From: Lentisphaerota bacterium
Lineage (GTDB): Bacteria > Verrucomicrobiota > Kiritimatiellia > RFP12 > UBA3636
Reading direction: 5' to 3'
Assembly (NCBI GenBank): GCA_022837245.1
Contig: JALHHX010000069.1
Coordinates: forward strand, 1 to 11,058
Length of the DNA: 11,058 bases
In this document: piece by piece, positions 1-8,349 of the stretch
Numbering within the stretch: the stretch's first letter is position 1
Layout: every line of letters begins with the position of its first letter
Translations under genes and position numbers: made by a program
The notes under the pieces: model-generated
What the model saw: the letters and a program-made list of their open reading frames with translations, nothing else
The model's database searches: none
What the model was told of the DNA's origin: nothing

Positions 1-1
1 G

Positions 2-91
2 TACGAGAAGACCGACCTTTCATATTGCGGGTTGCTGTATCTGGCTGCGGCCATGATTGTCCTCAACAAAGTGTCGGTTATTTACGGATAA
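2..91 (+). CDS. Possible C-terminal tail of an unknown protein (left-truncated)
   Basis: An open frame enters from the left edge and ends with TAA at 89-91. It gives 29 residues with a hydrophobic stretch (LLYLAAAMIVL) that could be a membrane helix. A second frame is also open from the edge to about 108, so the coding frame here is ambiguous. No function can be named. If real, the tail overlaps the TTG-started frame that follows by about 35 nt. Confidence is low because the piece is so short. Confidence 0.25.
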   Translation, partial: YEKTDLSYCGLLYLAAAMIVLNKVSVIYG

Positions 92-581
92 GTCCTTAAC
101 AAACACGTTTACCATTGGCGAGGCAGGCGATTGGGAGGGAGAACCGCACAACCTTACGCGAGGATATAGCCAGGATTTGGAGTGGTTCCCTATGTTAGGT
201 CTGAAGTACGACTCCGTCACCGGAGTCACCGGTGCTGGATGCTTATGTTTCAGCGCTGAGAGTCTGTTCGGCAATCATAGCGATAATGAAATCAGAATGT
301 GCAATCACGAATTTCTGATTCTTCAAGTTGAAGCCGGAGAAGGAGGAGGCAAGCTTCAACTCGGATACGGAGCCTGGCAAATGACCGGATGTGCGACCAA
401 ACTTTCCATTCTCCGCACATGGGGTGATCCGATGGAAGTAGAACCGGGCGAGACTTACCTTGGCGGTGAGTTTCAACTTAACCTGCTCCTGTTGAACGTG
501 GCTGTTGGTTTATACACAGAAATTGATGGTGATGGGGAAGACGAAACACTCGTCACCTGGTCAACAGGAATAGGATTTTGA
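57..581 (+). CDS. Small outer-membrane beta-barrel-like protein, start uncertain
   Basis: No family is recognised. The 174-residue frame has alternating polar/hydrophobic segments in its second half: a Gly-rich strand near residues 95-108, then FQLNLLLLNVAVGLYTEI, an acidic DGDGEDE turn, and a final strand ending in GIGF. A terminal Phe after an amphipathic strand is the usual signal of outer-membrane barrels, so a barrel or barrel-like envelope protein is inferred. The oddity is the N-terminus. The TTG at 57 has no clear ribosome binding site and gives no signal peptide, and a TGA lies directly upstream. An ATG at 192 has GGAG about 9 nt before it but would remove apparently coding sequence. 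The gene may be N-terminally degraded or frameshifted. It overlaps the next gene's possible TTG start by 4 nt (TTGA). Base composition is more AT-rich than clpB and later genes. Confidence 0.5.
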   Translation: MSSTKCRLFTDKSLTNTFTIGEAGDWEGEPHNLTRGYSQDLEWFPMLGLKYDSVTGVTGAGCLCFSAESLFGNHSDNEIRMCNHEFLILQVEAGEGGGKLQLGYGAWQMTGCATKLSILRTWGDPMEVEPGETYLGGEFQLNLLLLNVAVGLYTEIDGDGEDETLVTWSTGIGF

Positions 582-970
582 AGAGTCTACAACACCGCCC
601 GATCAGCTCGTTTCCAATCAGCAAGCTATTCCGCAAAAAATCCGACAAGATCAAGATTTCAAAGATGAATAAAAAGCGTAATAAGTCAATTAGAGAACTG
701 AGTGCAGACTTGAAGTTCTCCCTTGTCATTCAGATGTCTCTCCTGACGTTCTCGTCCATGCTTTTTGATCGTGGTGCCTCATTACGATTGTCCGGCGCCG
801 CAGCGGCTGCATACTGGCTTTGGGTTGGATGGATTGATATTCGTCGCGGCAGCAACCTAAACTTATTTGATATAATCATGATTCGAGCCGGCTACTTGGT
901 ATGGATTATTGTTACAATCCTAGTCGTCATTGGAATGGTATCAATTATAAAGCAACATAATCTATTATGA
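578..970 (+). CDS. Small integral membrane protein, about three helices
   Basis: I do not recognise the family. The frame encodes a Lys/Arg-rich N-terminus followed by three hydrophobic segments: LKFSLVIQMSLLTF (about 45-60), SGAAAAAYWLWVGWI (about 72-87), and DIIMIRAGYLVWIIVTILVVIG (about 98-120). The basic N-terminus suggests it faces the cytoplasm. Two starts are possible. TTG at 578 overlaps the preceding TGA and has AGGAA at 566-570 with 7-nt spacing, which suggests translational coupling. ATG at 665 gives a 101-residue protein beginning MNKKRNKS, has no visible ribosome binding site, and may match the conserved part better. I kept the longer form because of the binding site and the overlap. 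The tight link to the upstream barrel-like gene suggests a two-gene unit, possibly an envelope pair. AT-rich codon use sets it apart from clpB. Confidence 0.55.
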   Translation: MKSLQHRPISSFPISKLFRKKSDKIKISKMNKKRNKSIRELSADLKFSLVIQMSLLTFSSMLFDRGASLRLSGAAAAAYWLWVGWIDIRRGSNLNLFDIIMIRAGYLVWIIVTILVVIGMVSIIKQHNLL

Positions 971-1110
971 CACGGAACAAGCCTGCTCCCCTATTGCCGT
1001 TCCTTGGCTGTAAAGCACGGGATGTCTTGACGCATGGCAAAACTCCTTTGATTCTTTGCTGTACGTCACAGATAAGCCCGAGAACCATTGAGATTCAAGG
1101 CTTCAATTTA

Positions 1111-1135
1111 GGTGACAGACCCCAAAAATTTTGCA
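1111..1135 (+). repeat. REP-like dispersed repeat, copy 1
   Basis: The core GACAGACCCC followed by an A-run and TTTTG matches the copy near 6106-6122. Short flanking arms (CAATTT before, AAATTTTG after) and GG/CC around the ACAGA-type centre let it fold as a weak hairpin. Dispersed palindromes with GGGACAGACCCC-like cores are widespread in bacterial genomes, often together with REP-associated tyrosine transposases. None of those is present here. The copy is less symmetrical than the second one and looks older. Confidence 0.55.
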
Positions 1136-1160
1136 TGGTAAGCCATTCTGTGCGCCTTTT

Positions 1161-1190
1161 TGTCGCACAATGTCGCGGATTGTCGCACTT
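1161..1190 (+). repeat. Three 10-bp phased direct repeats (TGTCGCnnnn)
   Basis: TGTCGCACAA, TGTCGCGGAT and TGTCGCACTT follow each other without gaps, so TGTCGC recurs every 10 bp. The array lies about 70-100 bp before the clpB ATG. A period near one helical turn places the three sites on one face of the DNA, as for cooperative binding by a regulator such as an OmpR-type protein. Whether it controls clpB or is a degraded tandem repeat cannot be told. Confidence 0.5.
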
Positions 1191-1258
1191 TTCTGCCGCG
1201 CACTCCCTCAGGGCTGGTGGCACGGAACGTGCGTTTGTAATGGCGAAAGTGAGACCAT

Positions 1259-3862
<2,604 letters not shown>

Positions 3863-5983
3863 TTAGTAGACTTCTATTTCGCGTAGCATCAATTGGTGGG
3901 GGCCTGTCTGACCGCCGGCCTCCACCACCTGTTTGGTGGCACCGCCGCCGTAAGTCGTGTCGTGCACGAGGATGCGGAGTTTCGATGTCGTCACCGGCTG
4001 CTTGAAGCTGTGCCAGAAAATCCACCGGTCGGAGAAGAAGCTGTCCACGGATGTGCGTGTCGGCGGTGAATACACGGAGAAAGTGCGGATTGGCTCCGAT
4101 ATGCGTCCGAGCGTCACCCATTTGCCATTATATTCCGCCTGCACTTCGTGGTCGACAAGCGTGCCCTGCCACTGCCAAGGAGGGCACGCGTACACCACGA
4201 CGCTGGAGATGTTCGTGGGGGCCGGAAATTCAATCTGCACCCATGCCGGGAATTCCGGAGTGTCATCCATCCATGGTTGTGCATCCGGAGTCTGCTTCCA
4301 GTACCAGTTCTCGTATTCGCCGTTTGTCAGCTTCGAGATGTCGTTCGGGATATTGGCGTCGGCGGGATGCTTGCCTGTTCCGGACGACGTCACCTTAACG
4401 TCGGGCAGACGGGCGAGGTTGACCCCGAGGTTGATTTTGCCAGGCTCGAACTTCTGCCCCTTCGCAAGGCGGACATATGCCGGCAGTTCTCCCACTTCAA
4501 GAACGCCCATGCCGTTGCGCAGCGCGATGTTTATTTCAAACCCGAACGGCGACACTGCCCTCACTGACGTGCCAGCGTTCACCTTGAACGGGATCTGCAT
4601 CGTGCCGCACCCGGTGTTCATTATTGCCACGACGTCGCGATCCTGCCCCTCGAAAAGGCTGCCGATCAGCATGTTGTTCCCCTCGGGCCCGAAGTCCAAA
4701 ACGTCGGAGAACTTCGTGCCGTACAACTCCTCCGACATAACGCGCATGAGTGGCGCGGCAGGGTTGTATCCGCCGTCATCGTTCACCCACCAAGTCGGGA
4801 AGTCCCAGAATCCGTGGCTTCTGTCGTACCACAGGTGGTTGTTCTCCTTCGGGATGCCGTATTGCTCGAAAATCATCATCTCGAGCATTGTCCAGCGCCC
4901 CTGCAGGCGTGGCTGATAAGAACCGTAGAGGCATGCGAAATACCCTTGCTCCGTCTGCCACTTTTCAATGTTGCCGTATCCGGATTTCTCAAGCATGTTG
5001 CTAAGCTGGTCCATGGTCTTGCGTCCGAGCACTATATCGCCGTTGATGCCGTTGTATATGTGGAAGCTGAAGACGTCGATGTACTTGCCGCCGCCTGCCT
5101 GGAAGAAATCCCACAACCAGCCGATAAGTTGCGGCCCGATGCTCACCGTGCCAGGCCCCATGACCTTGAGCGAGGGGTCTACGGACTTGACCGTCTCGTA
5201 AAATGGTTTCAATTCCTTTTCGACGAAGTCAGATGCCGAGGCGCCGAAGTTGGGTTCGTTGCGGGGTTCCCAGTACTTGACCGAATCCTTGTAATGTTCG
5301 ACGATCCTTCGCACCCCGTTCGTGTCCTTTGTGCCGTTCGGAAAGGCGATCATGAGCCCGCGCTTGCGCAACGGATCGCGCGGCACATACTCCTTCATAT
5401 CGTATGCGATCGATTCCTCCAGCCGTTTGATCTCCTCTTCAGCCTTTGACGCATCCGCCACATGGTGGCGCTGCGGCCCCATGCCGGTCACGGCGCGGCT
5501 GACCTGATCCATGGACGGGTAGTAATTCGGGTTGCCTTCGACTTTCGCCTCAGGATCAGGGAAGTTGCTGTTCTTGCGGAATATGACGAAAGTGGTCGTT
5601 CCGAGAATATCTCCCCACTCCGGCCTCGTTTCCTTCCCGTATATGTAGAGTTTGTACCAGCCTGGACGCGTGACGTCCAGCGTGATCTTCTCGCCGGCGG
5701 AACCCGAATCGACCATCACGCCATAGTAGTCCAGCACTTCGTATGTCGCGGGTTTGCCCGAACCTTCAAGTTCGAACTGAACCGGATCGCCGACGAAAAA
5801 GATATGGTTGCGCCTGCCCGAGACTGGGGTGATCTTGTCCGGAGGCATCTGCCACGCCCATCCCTTCATGCGGATGGGCTCGGGATGCGCCGGCCGTTCG
5901 CTGGGCGTCGCGCCGTATAGCAGAATGCCAGATAAAACCACTGTCACGCCAAACAAAACACGTAAGATTTCCGCCTTTTTCAT
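3863..5983 (-). CDS. Secreted clan GH-A-type glycoside hydrolase with C-terminal F5/8C-like domain
   Basis: This is probably an exported retaining glycosidase. The substrate cannot be read from sequence. The 706-residue protein begins MKKAEILRVLFGVTVVLSG with a typical signal peptide (about 1-25). A beta-sandwich, Ig-like region (about 35-137) precedes a TIM-barrel-like domain (about 155-430). WEPRNEPN places the probable acid/base at Glu243 and WQTEQGYF the probable nucleophile at Glu345. FHIY (307-310) also fits clan GH-A, closest in style to GH39. After a short beta domain, residues about 525-706 resemble a discoidin/F5/8 type C or CBM32-like module (WVQIEFPAPTNISSVVVYA), likely carbohydrate-binding. 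The start at 5983 is chosen because AGGAGCGG lies just upstream and the signal peptide follows directly. In-frame codons up to 6046 are unlikely to be used. Neighbouring genes give no polysaccharide-locus context. Confidence 0.85.
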   Translation of the reverse strand: MKKAEILRVLFGVTVVLSGILLYGATPSERPAHPEPIRMKGWAWQMPPDKITPVSGRRNHIFFVGDPVQFELEGSGKPATYEVLDYYGVMVDSGSAGEKITLDVTRPGWYKLYIYGKETRPEWGDILGTTTFVIFRKNSNFPDPEAKVEGNPNYYPSMDQVSRAVTGMGPQRHHVADASKAEEEIKRLEESIAYDMKEYVPRDPLRKRGLMIAFPNGTKDTNGVRRIVEHYKDSVKYWEPRNEPNFGASASDFVEKELKPFYETVKSVDPSLKVMGPGTVSIGPQLIGWLWDFFQAGGGKYIDVFSFHIYNGINGDIVLGRKTMDQLSNMLEKSGYGNIEKWQTEQGYFACLYGSYQPRLQGRWTMLEMMIFEQYGIPKENNHLWYDRSHGFWDFPTWWVNDDGGYNPAAPLMRVMSEELYGTKFSDVLDFGPEGNNMLIGSLFEGQDRDVVAIMNTGCGTMQIPFKVNAGTSVRAVSPFGFEINIALRNGMGVLEVGELPAYVRLAKGQKFEPGKINLGVNLARLPDVKVTSSGTGKHPADANIPNDISKLTNGEYENWYWKQTPDAQPWMDDTPEFPAWVQIEFPAPTNISSVVVYACPPWQWQGTLVDHEVQAEYNGKWVTLGRISEPIRTFSVYSPPTRTSVDSFFSDRWIFWHSFKQPVTTSKLRILVHDTTYGGGATKQVVEAGGQTGPHQLMLREIEVY

Positions 5984-6010
5984 ATTTTCCGCTCCTTGTG
6001 TGCATTTTAT

Positions 6011-6020
6011 GTTCATGAAC
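6011..6020. promoter_or_regulatory. Perfect 10-bp palindrome in the hydrolase leader
   Basis: GTTCATGAAC is perfectly self-complementary. It lies 28-37 bases before the hydrolase start, just downstream of the predicted transcription start. It could be an operator half of a paired control region, but a single 10-bp palindrome can occur by chance. Confidence 0.3.
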
Positions 6021-6030
6021 TGACGTGCGA

Positions 6031-6059
6031 AAGATAACAATGCCACACATTTATGTCTA
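6031..6059 (-). promoter_or_regulatory. Predicted promoter of the glycoside hydrolase gene
   Basis: Read on the minus strand, TAGACA (-35, complement at 6054-6059) is followed after 17 bases by TATCTT (-10, complement at 6031-6036). This matches 5/6 and 4/6 of the sigma-70 consensus. Transcription would begin near 6024 and leave a leader of about 40 bases ending in the AGGAGCGG ribosome binding site. The -35 box lies inside an inverted repeat, so regulation by a bound dimer is plausible. Confidence 0.4.
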
Positions 6060-6081
6060 TGTTTGTATCAAAAATAGACAT
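6053..6081. promoter_or_regulatory. 8-bp inverted repeat over the hydrolase -35 region
   Basis: ATGTCTAT at 6053-6060 and ATAGACAT at 6074-6081 are perfect complements separated by 13 bases. Their centres are 21 bp apart, two helical turns, as expected for a dimeric regulator contacting one DNA face. The proximal arm includes the predicted -35 box. The bound regulator is unknown and is not encoded in the window. Confidence 0.4.
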
Positions 6082-6090
6082 TGAGTGTCA

Positions 6091-6126
6091 AAGGAAATTT
6101 ATGGGACAGACCCCAAAATTTTCCTT
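6091..6126. repeat. REP-like palindromic repeat, copy 2
   Basis: AAGGAAATTT at 6091-6100 pairs with AAATTTTCCTT at 6116-6126 with one extra T. Inside this, GGG-ACAGA-CCC forms a second stem. The core GACAGACCCCAAAA and TTTT tail match the copy at 1111-1135. It sits exactly where the neighbouring transposase fragment loses similarity to its family, so it marks a recombination or insertion junction. It has no U-run placed like an intrinsic terminator. Confidence 0.6.
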
Positions 6127-6324
6127 GATTACCTGCCCGTGGAGCAGAGCCAGCACATGGCGGAAAGCGGAGAAAGAGCGGATGTCGGCTTTCGCATCCT
6201 TCGCCAGACTGTCGGCAAGTCCCGACGGAATCCACTGGACAAGCTGACGCAAAACGGTGTAGGCCCTCTTCGTTGGTCTCGGAGTTGCGCGGCTCCGCCG
6301 CGACTTTCTGGCATTTTTTTTCAT
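6127..6324 (-). pseudogene. N-terminal fragment of an IS4-type (DUF4372-like) transposase
   Basis: The minus-strand frame from ATG at 6324 encodes a basic start, then YTVLRQLVQWIPSGLADSLA and SFSAFRHVLALLHGQ. These match from memory the N-terminal domain found before the DDE domain in one group of IS4-family transposases (TVxxQLxxxIP then SFxxWxHxxALLxxQL). After HGQ (6133-6141) the similarity stops abruptly and the frame runs into the REP-like repeat and a stop at 6088. The catalytic DDE domain is absent, so this is a dead remnant of roughly 60 residues. A run of eight A residues right after the start could allow slippage. Terminal inverted repeats of the original element were not identified. 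Confidence 0.6.
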
Positions 6325-6327
6325 AAA

Positions 6328-6344
6328 GCCTGTAGGCTACAGGC
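6328..6344. repeat. Hairpin just upstream of the transposase start
   Basis: GCCTGTA and TACAGGC form a perfect 7-bp stem around a 3-base loop, 4 bases before the minus-strand ATG of the transposase fragment. Many insertion sequences place such a hairpin to block translation from outside transcripts, and this one probably had that role. Poly-T lies on the wrong side for a plus-strand terminator. Confidence 0.45.
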
Positions 6345-6521
6345 AACCAGGCTCCGAGGCCAACTTTATTTTTTCTCGGTGTTGAAATACGCCGTTGCAT
6401 ACGATAGAATCACAGGGTGTCAGCATGCCGTGCGTTCCAGCTGGGTGGCTGAATTAAAATCAAGCCTATGGGATGCTAGTGATCAGGGATTAATTGTTTT
6501 TCAACCCTTGTGATCTGCTTG
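6345..6521. other. Intergenic remnant region between transposase fragment and TMEM43 gene
   Basis: No coding sequence is supported. The stretch probably includes the outer end of the old insertion sequence. An imperfect hairpin at 6481-6515 (GATCA GGG ... CCC ... TGATC, with a 3-base bulge) lies 7 bases beyond the TMEM43 stop codon. It lacks a U-run on the minus strand, so it is not called a terminator. Confidence 0.4.
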
Positions 6522-7829
6522 TTATTGCGCAGGTTGTTCTGTCGATGAGCTTTTGCGCTTTCTGCTTGTCATCCAGAATATGACGGCGATGATCGCTGCT
6601 ACTAGGATTGCGCTGTAGATCGGACGGTAGAAAAACCACGCTATTGCGCAAACGGCGAGTGTGAATATTAGCGCAACTCCAAACGCCACCACACCAACAC
6701 CGAAGTCGAGTATCTTTTTAACAAACGGCACAACAGCGCCAAGCATTACAATTGGTCCAAGGACTGTCTTAAGTCCGATGTACATTAGCAACAGGCCCAA
6801 ACCGCGAAGCAACCATGTAAGAAATGTATTCGACTTCTCGGCTGCCAAAAACATTTCGTCGGCGCTGTGTACTCCCATTGAGACTAGTTGGAGCTGCCCT
6901 TTTTTGGAAGTGTAAGGAGCAAATGTGTTGCCTTTCTGCACGGAAACTATGCTTATGTCGCCTTCATCCGTGGCGGAGAACTCGACCCTTACATCGCCGA
7001 CATCAGGAGAAATCGTCATTAGAGGATTCTCAACAGCGGCCTGGGCAACGTTGTTTGTGCCCGAAGCGATCTCTGCAACCGCATTCGTGACGCCGGAACT
7101 TGCAGCGACTGCATTTGTGGCGGTTGCGGCGGCGGTTTTTTCTGGACTTGAAATGGCCTTGGCAAGTTTTTCAGGGTTGGCCGGGATATAGACAATACCA
7201 TCGACGGCAAATTTCGCGAATCTTTCGCTGACATCGTCCGGTTCAACGGCAAGCGGCTTCTCGTCGCGGATATTCGACACTATTTCAGGTGTTAGCGAGA
7301 ATGCGCCGAACGTCACATTGGCGGCCTGCTGTTCGCTGCTCTTTATGGAGGGGAACTGCGGGTTGACATACTTGCTATCTTTGAACATCGCTGAGCTTAT
7401 CGGATAATCCGCCCACTCCTGCGAGTATGTGTAAGTGGTTGTCGTTTCCTGGGCCCCGCCAAGCTTTTCCTTTTTTGAAGAGGATACGCTCTCACGCCAC
7501 TGCAGCATGCTGACCTTGCGGGCAAGGCGGATTTTGTTCTGCACCGTAACGCCGAAGTCGGGGTCTTTGAGTGTATCCGAAGTGACGGCCTTGCCGGTCA
7601 CGTGCACTAGCTTGCCCTCGTTTGCCGGATCAACCGTATCGGCTGAAGGCAGGCTCACGACTGCACCCTTACCTTCGTCCAGCACCTTTGCGCGCCTAAC
7701 TGCCCCTCCTTCATTGTTGAATAGAACAGGGAACGCCACAACGAATAGTATGATACCGAATATAACGTTTTTAAACGACCCGCCGAGTCTGCTTATCCAG
7801 CTTTGCGTTTGAGTTACAGTTGTTGCCAT
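6522..7829 (-). CDS. TMEM43/LUMA-family membrane protein
   Basis: The N-terminus SWISRLGGSFKNVIFGIILFVVAFPVLFNNEGGAV is characteristic of the TMEM43 (LUMA) family, found in animals at the inner nuclear membrane/ER and scattered through bacteria. Its bacterial function is unknown. The 435-residue protein has one helix near 21-37, a large extramembrane domain (about 40-335) that would face the periplasm, and a C-terminal hydrophobic block with about four helices (about 337-421), followed by a basic tail. An Ala/Thr/Asn-rich stretch at about 230-265 contains three decapeptide repeats and probably makes the protein longer than typical relatives. The ATG at 7829 is preceded by GGGGGTGAG, a good ribosome binding site. 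The gene appears monocistronic: a transposase remnant lies downstream and a long non-coding region upstream. Confidence 0.85.
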   Translation of the reverse strand: MATTVTQTQSWISRLGGSFKNVIFGIILFVVAFPVLFNNEGGAVRRAKVLDEGKGAVVSLPSADTVDPANEGKLVHVTGKAVTSDTLKDPDFGVTVQNKIRLARKVSMLQWRESVSSSKKEKLGGAQETTTTYTYSQEWADYPISSAMFKDSKYVNPQFPSIKSSEQQAANVTFGAFSLTPEIVSNIRDEKPLAVEPDDVSERFAKFAVDGIVYIPANPEKLAKAISSPEKTAAATATNAVAASSGVTNAVAEIASGTNNVAQAAVENPLMTISPDVGDVRVEFSATDEGDISIVSVQKGNTFAPYTSKKGQLQLVSMGVHSADEMFLAAEKSNTFLTWLLRGLGLLLMYIGLKTVLGPIVMLGAVVPFVKKILDFGVGVVAFGVALIFTLAVCAIAWFFYRPIYSAILVAAIIAVIFWMTSRKRKSSSTEQPAQ

Positions 7830-7922
7830 TTACTCACCCCCGGTTGTTACCAAACACTAGCATCTCGTAGGCTTTTTAATTCAGCCGCAAGGCCGATACC
7901 CACGGCACGCTTGATGGGGTTC

Positions 7923-7952
7923 ATTCTACCCAATATAAAAGGCAAAAATCAA
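7923..7952 (-). promoter_or_regulatory. Predicted promoter of the TMEM43-family gene
   Basis: On the minus strand TTGATT (complement at 7947-7952) precedes TAGAAT (complement at 7923-7928) with an 18-base spacer. This matches 4/6 and 5/6 of the sigma-70 consensus. Transcription would start near 7916, giving a leader of about 85 bases that ends in the GGGGGTGAG ribosome binding site. Confidence 0.4.
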
Positions 7953-8053
7953 CTCAAACTCAACTGCGTGATTTTCCCCATTTTTCAGCCACCTTTACCA
8001 GGGTGGGTTTCTCCGCCGCCGTTCCGCGGAAAAGACCAGCTTGGGCATTGGAG

Positions 8054-8095
8054 GGCGGCAGGCCTCAGCCGCCGCTGCGTGGCAAGAGCCACGCA
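8054..8095. repeat. Two adjacent GC-rich hairpins
   Basis: GGCGGC at 8054-8059 pairs with GCCGCC at 8068-8073. Immediately after, TGCGTGGC at 8076-8083 pairs perfectly with GCCACGCA at 8088-8095 around an AAGA loop. Neither is followed by a U-run, so they do not look like terminators. They resemble dispersed intergenic palindromes, but copy number elsewhere is unknown. Confidence 0.5.
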
Positions 8096-8145
8096 TCCAG
8101 CGAACTTTAGTTATCGCATCGGAGTTAAACACCGCGTCTGTTCAG

Positions 8146-8165
8146 CGCGTCGCAAGAGCTTCGCG
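8146..8165. repeat. Related AAGA-loop hairpin
   Basis: CGCGTCGC (8146-8153), AAGA loop and GCTTCGCG (8158-8165) fold with 4+2 base pairs and a 2-base mismatch. The pattern GCGTsGC-AAGA-GCywCGC matches the hairpin at 8076-8095, suggesting two diverged copies of one element 70 bases apart. Outer GCGCG (8145-8149) and CGCGC (8170-8174) can also pair. Confidence 0.4.
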
Positions 8166-8319
8166 TAGCCGCGCCCGAAGTGATTATCTCACAGCTTCCC
8201 CTCGTCGCGAGTAGAGAGCAACTGCGGAGCGAAGCATCCATAATTCCTTCAATCCCATACTACAACACCCTCCGACTCCACCGGTCGCTGACCGAAAACC
8301 TCCAAGAAATTAAACGAGC

Positions 8320-8349
8320 TTGACCGACCGCGTTGTTAAATCGCATAAT
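8320..8349 (+). promoter_or_regulatory. Predicted promoter of the YdjY-like lipoprotein gene
   Basis: TTGACC (8320-8325) and CATAAT (8344-8349) are each 5/6 matches to the sigma-70 consensus with an 18-base spacer. Transcription would start near 8356-8361, leaving a short leader of 13-18 bases that contains GGAGGAGG. A perfect inverted repeat overlaps the end of the -10 box and the start codon. Confidence 0.5.

Larger units (their letters stand above)
971..1258. other. Intergenic region upstream of clpB
   Basis: This 288-base gap holds a REP-like repeat copy, a phased TGTCGC array and small hairpins: TGTGCG/CGCACA at 1149-1169 and GCACG-GAA-CGTGC at 1220-1232. TTGACG at 1027-1032 could be a -35 box, but the matching -10 position is poor. 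I see neither a CIRCE element (TTAGCACTC-N9-GAGTGCTAA) nor a clear sigma-32-type promoter, which are the common clpB controls. A 99-codon frame beginning at 967 runs across the repeats into clpB and is judged spurious. Confidence 0.6.

Noticed and set aside
971..1258. CIRCE or sigma-32 heat-shock promoter before clpB
   Set aside because: No TTAGCACTC/GAGTGCTAA pair and no convincing sigma-32 consensus could be read.
3957..5449. Long plus-strand open frames (319 and 211 codons) opposite the hydrolase gene
   Set aside because: They lie antisense to a protein with clear catalytic motifs, have no recognisable domains or ribosome binding sites, and are expected shadows of GC-rich codon use.
6085..6513. 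142-codon plus-strand frame over the transposase remnant
   Set aside because: The minus-strand reading matches a transposase N-terminus. The plus-strand reading has no coherent domain.
7803..8168. 121-codon plus-strand frame across the non-coding region
   Set aside because: It begins antisense inside the TMEM43 gene and its sequence is that of the GC-rich hairpins. Similar Arg/Pro-rich frames commonly come from repeats.
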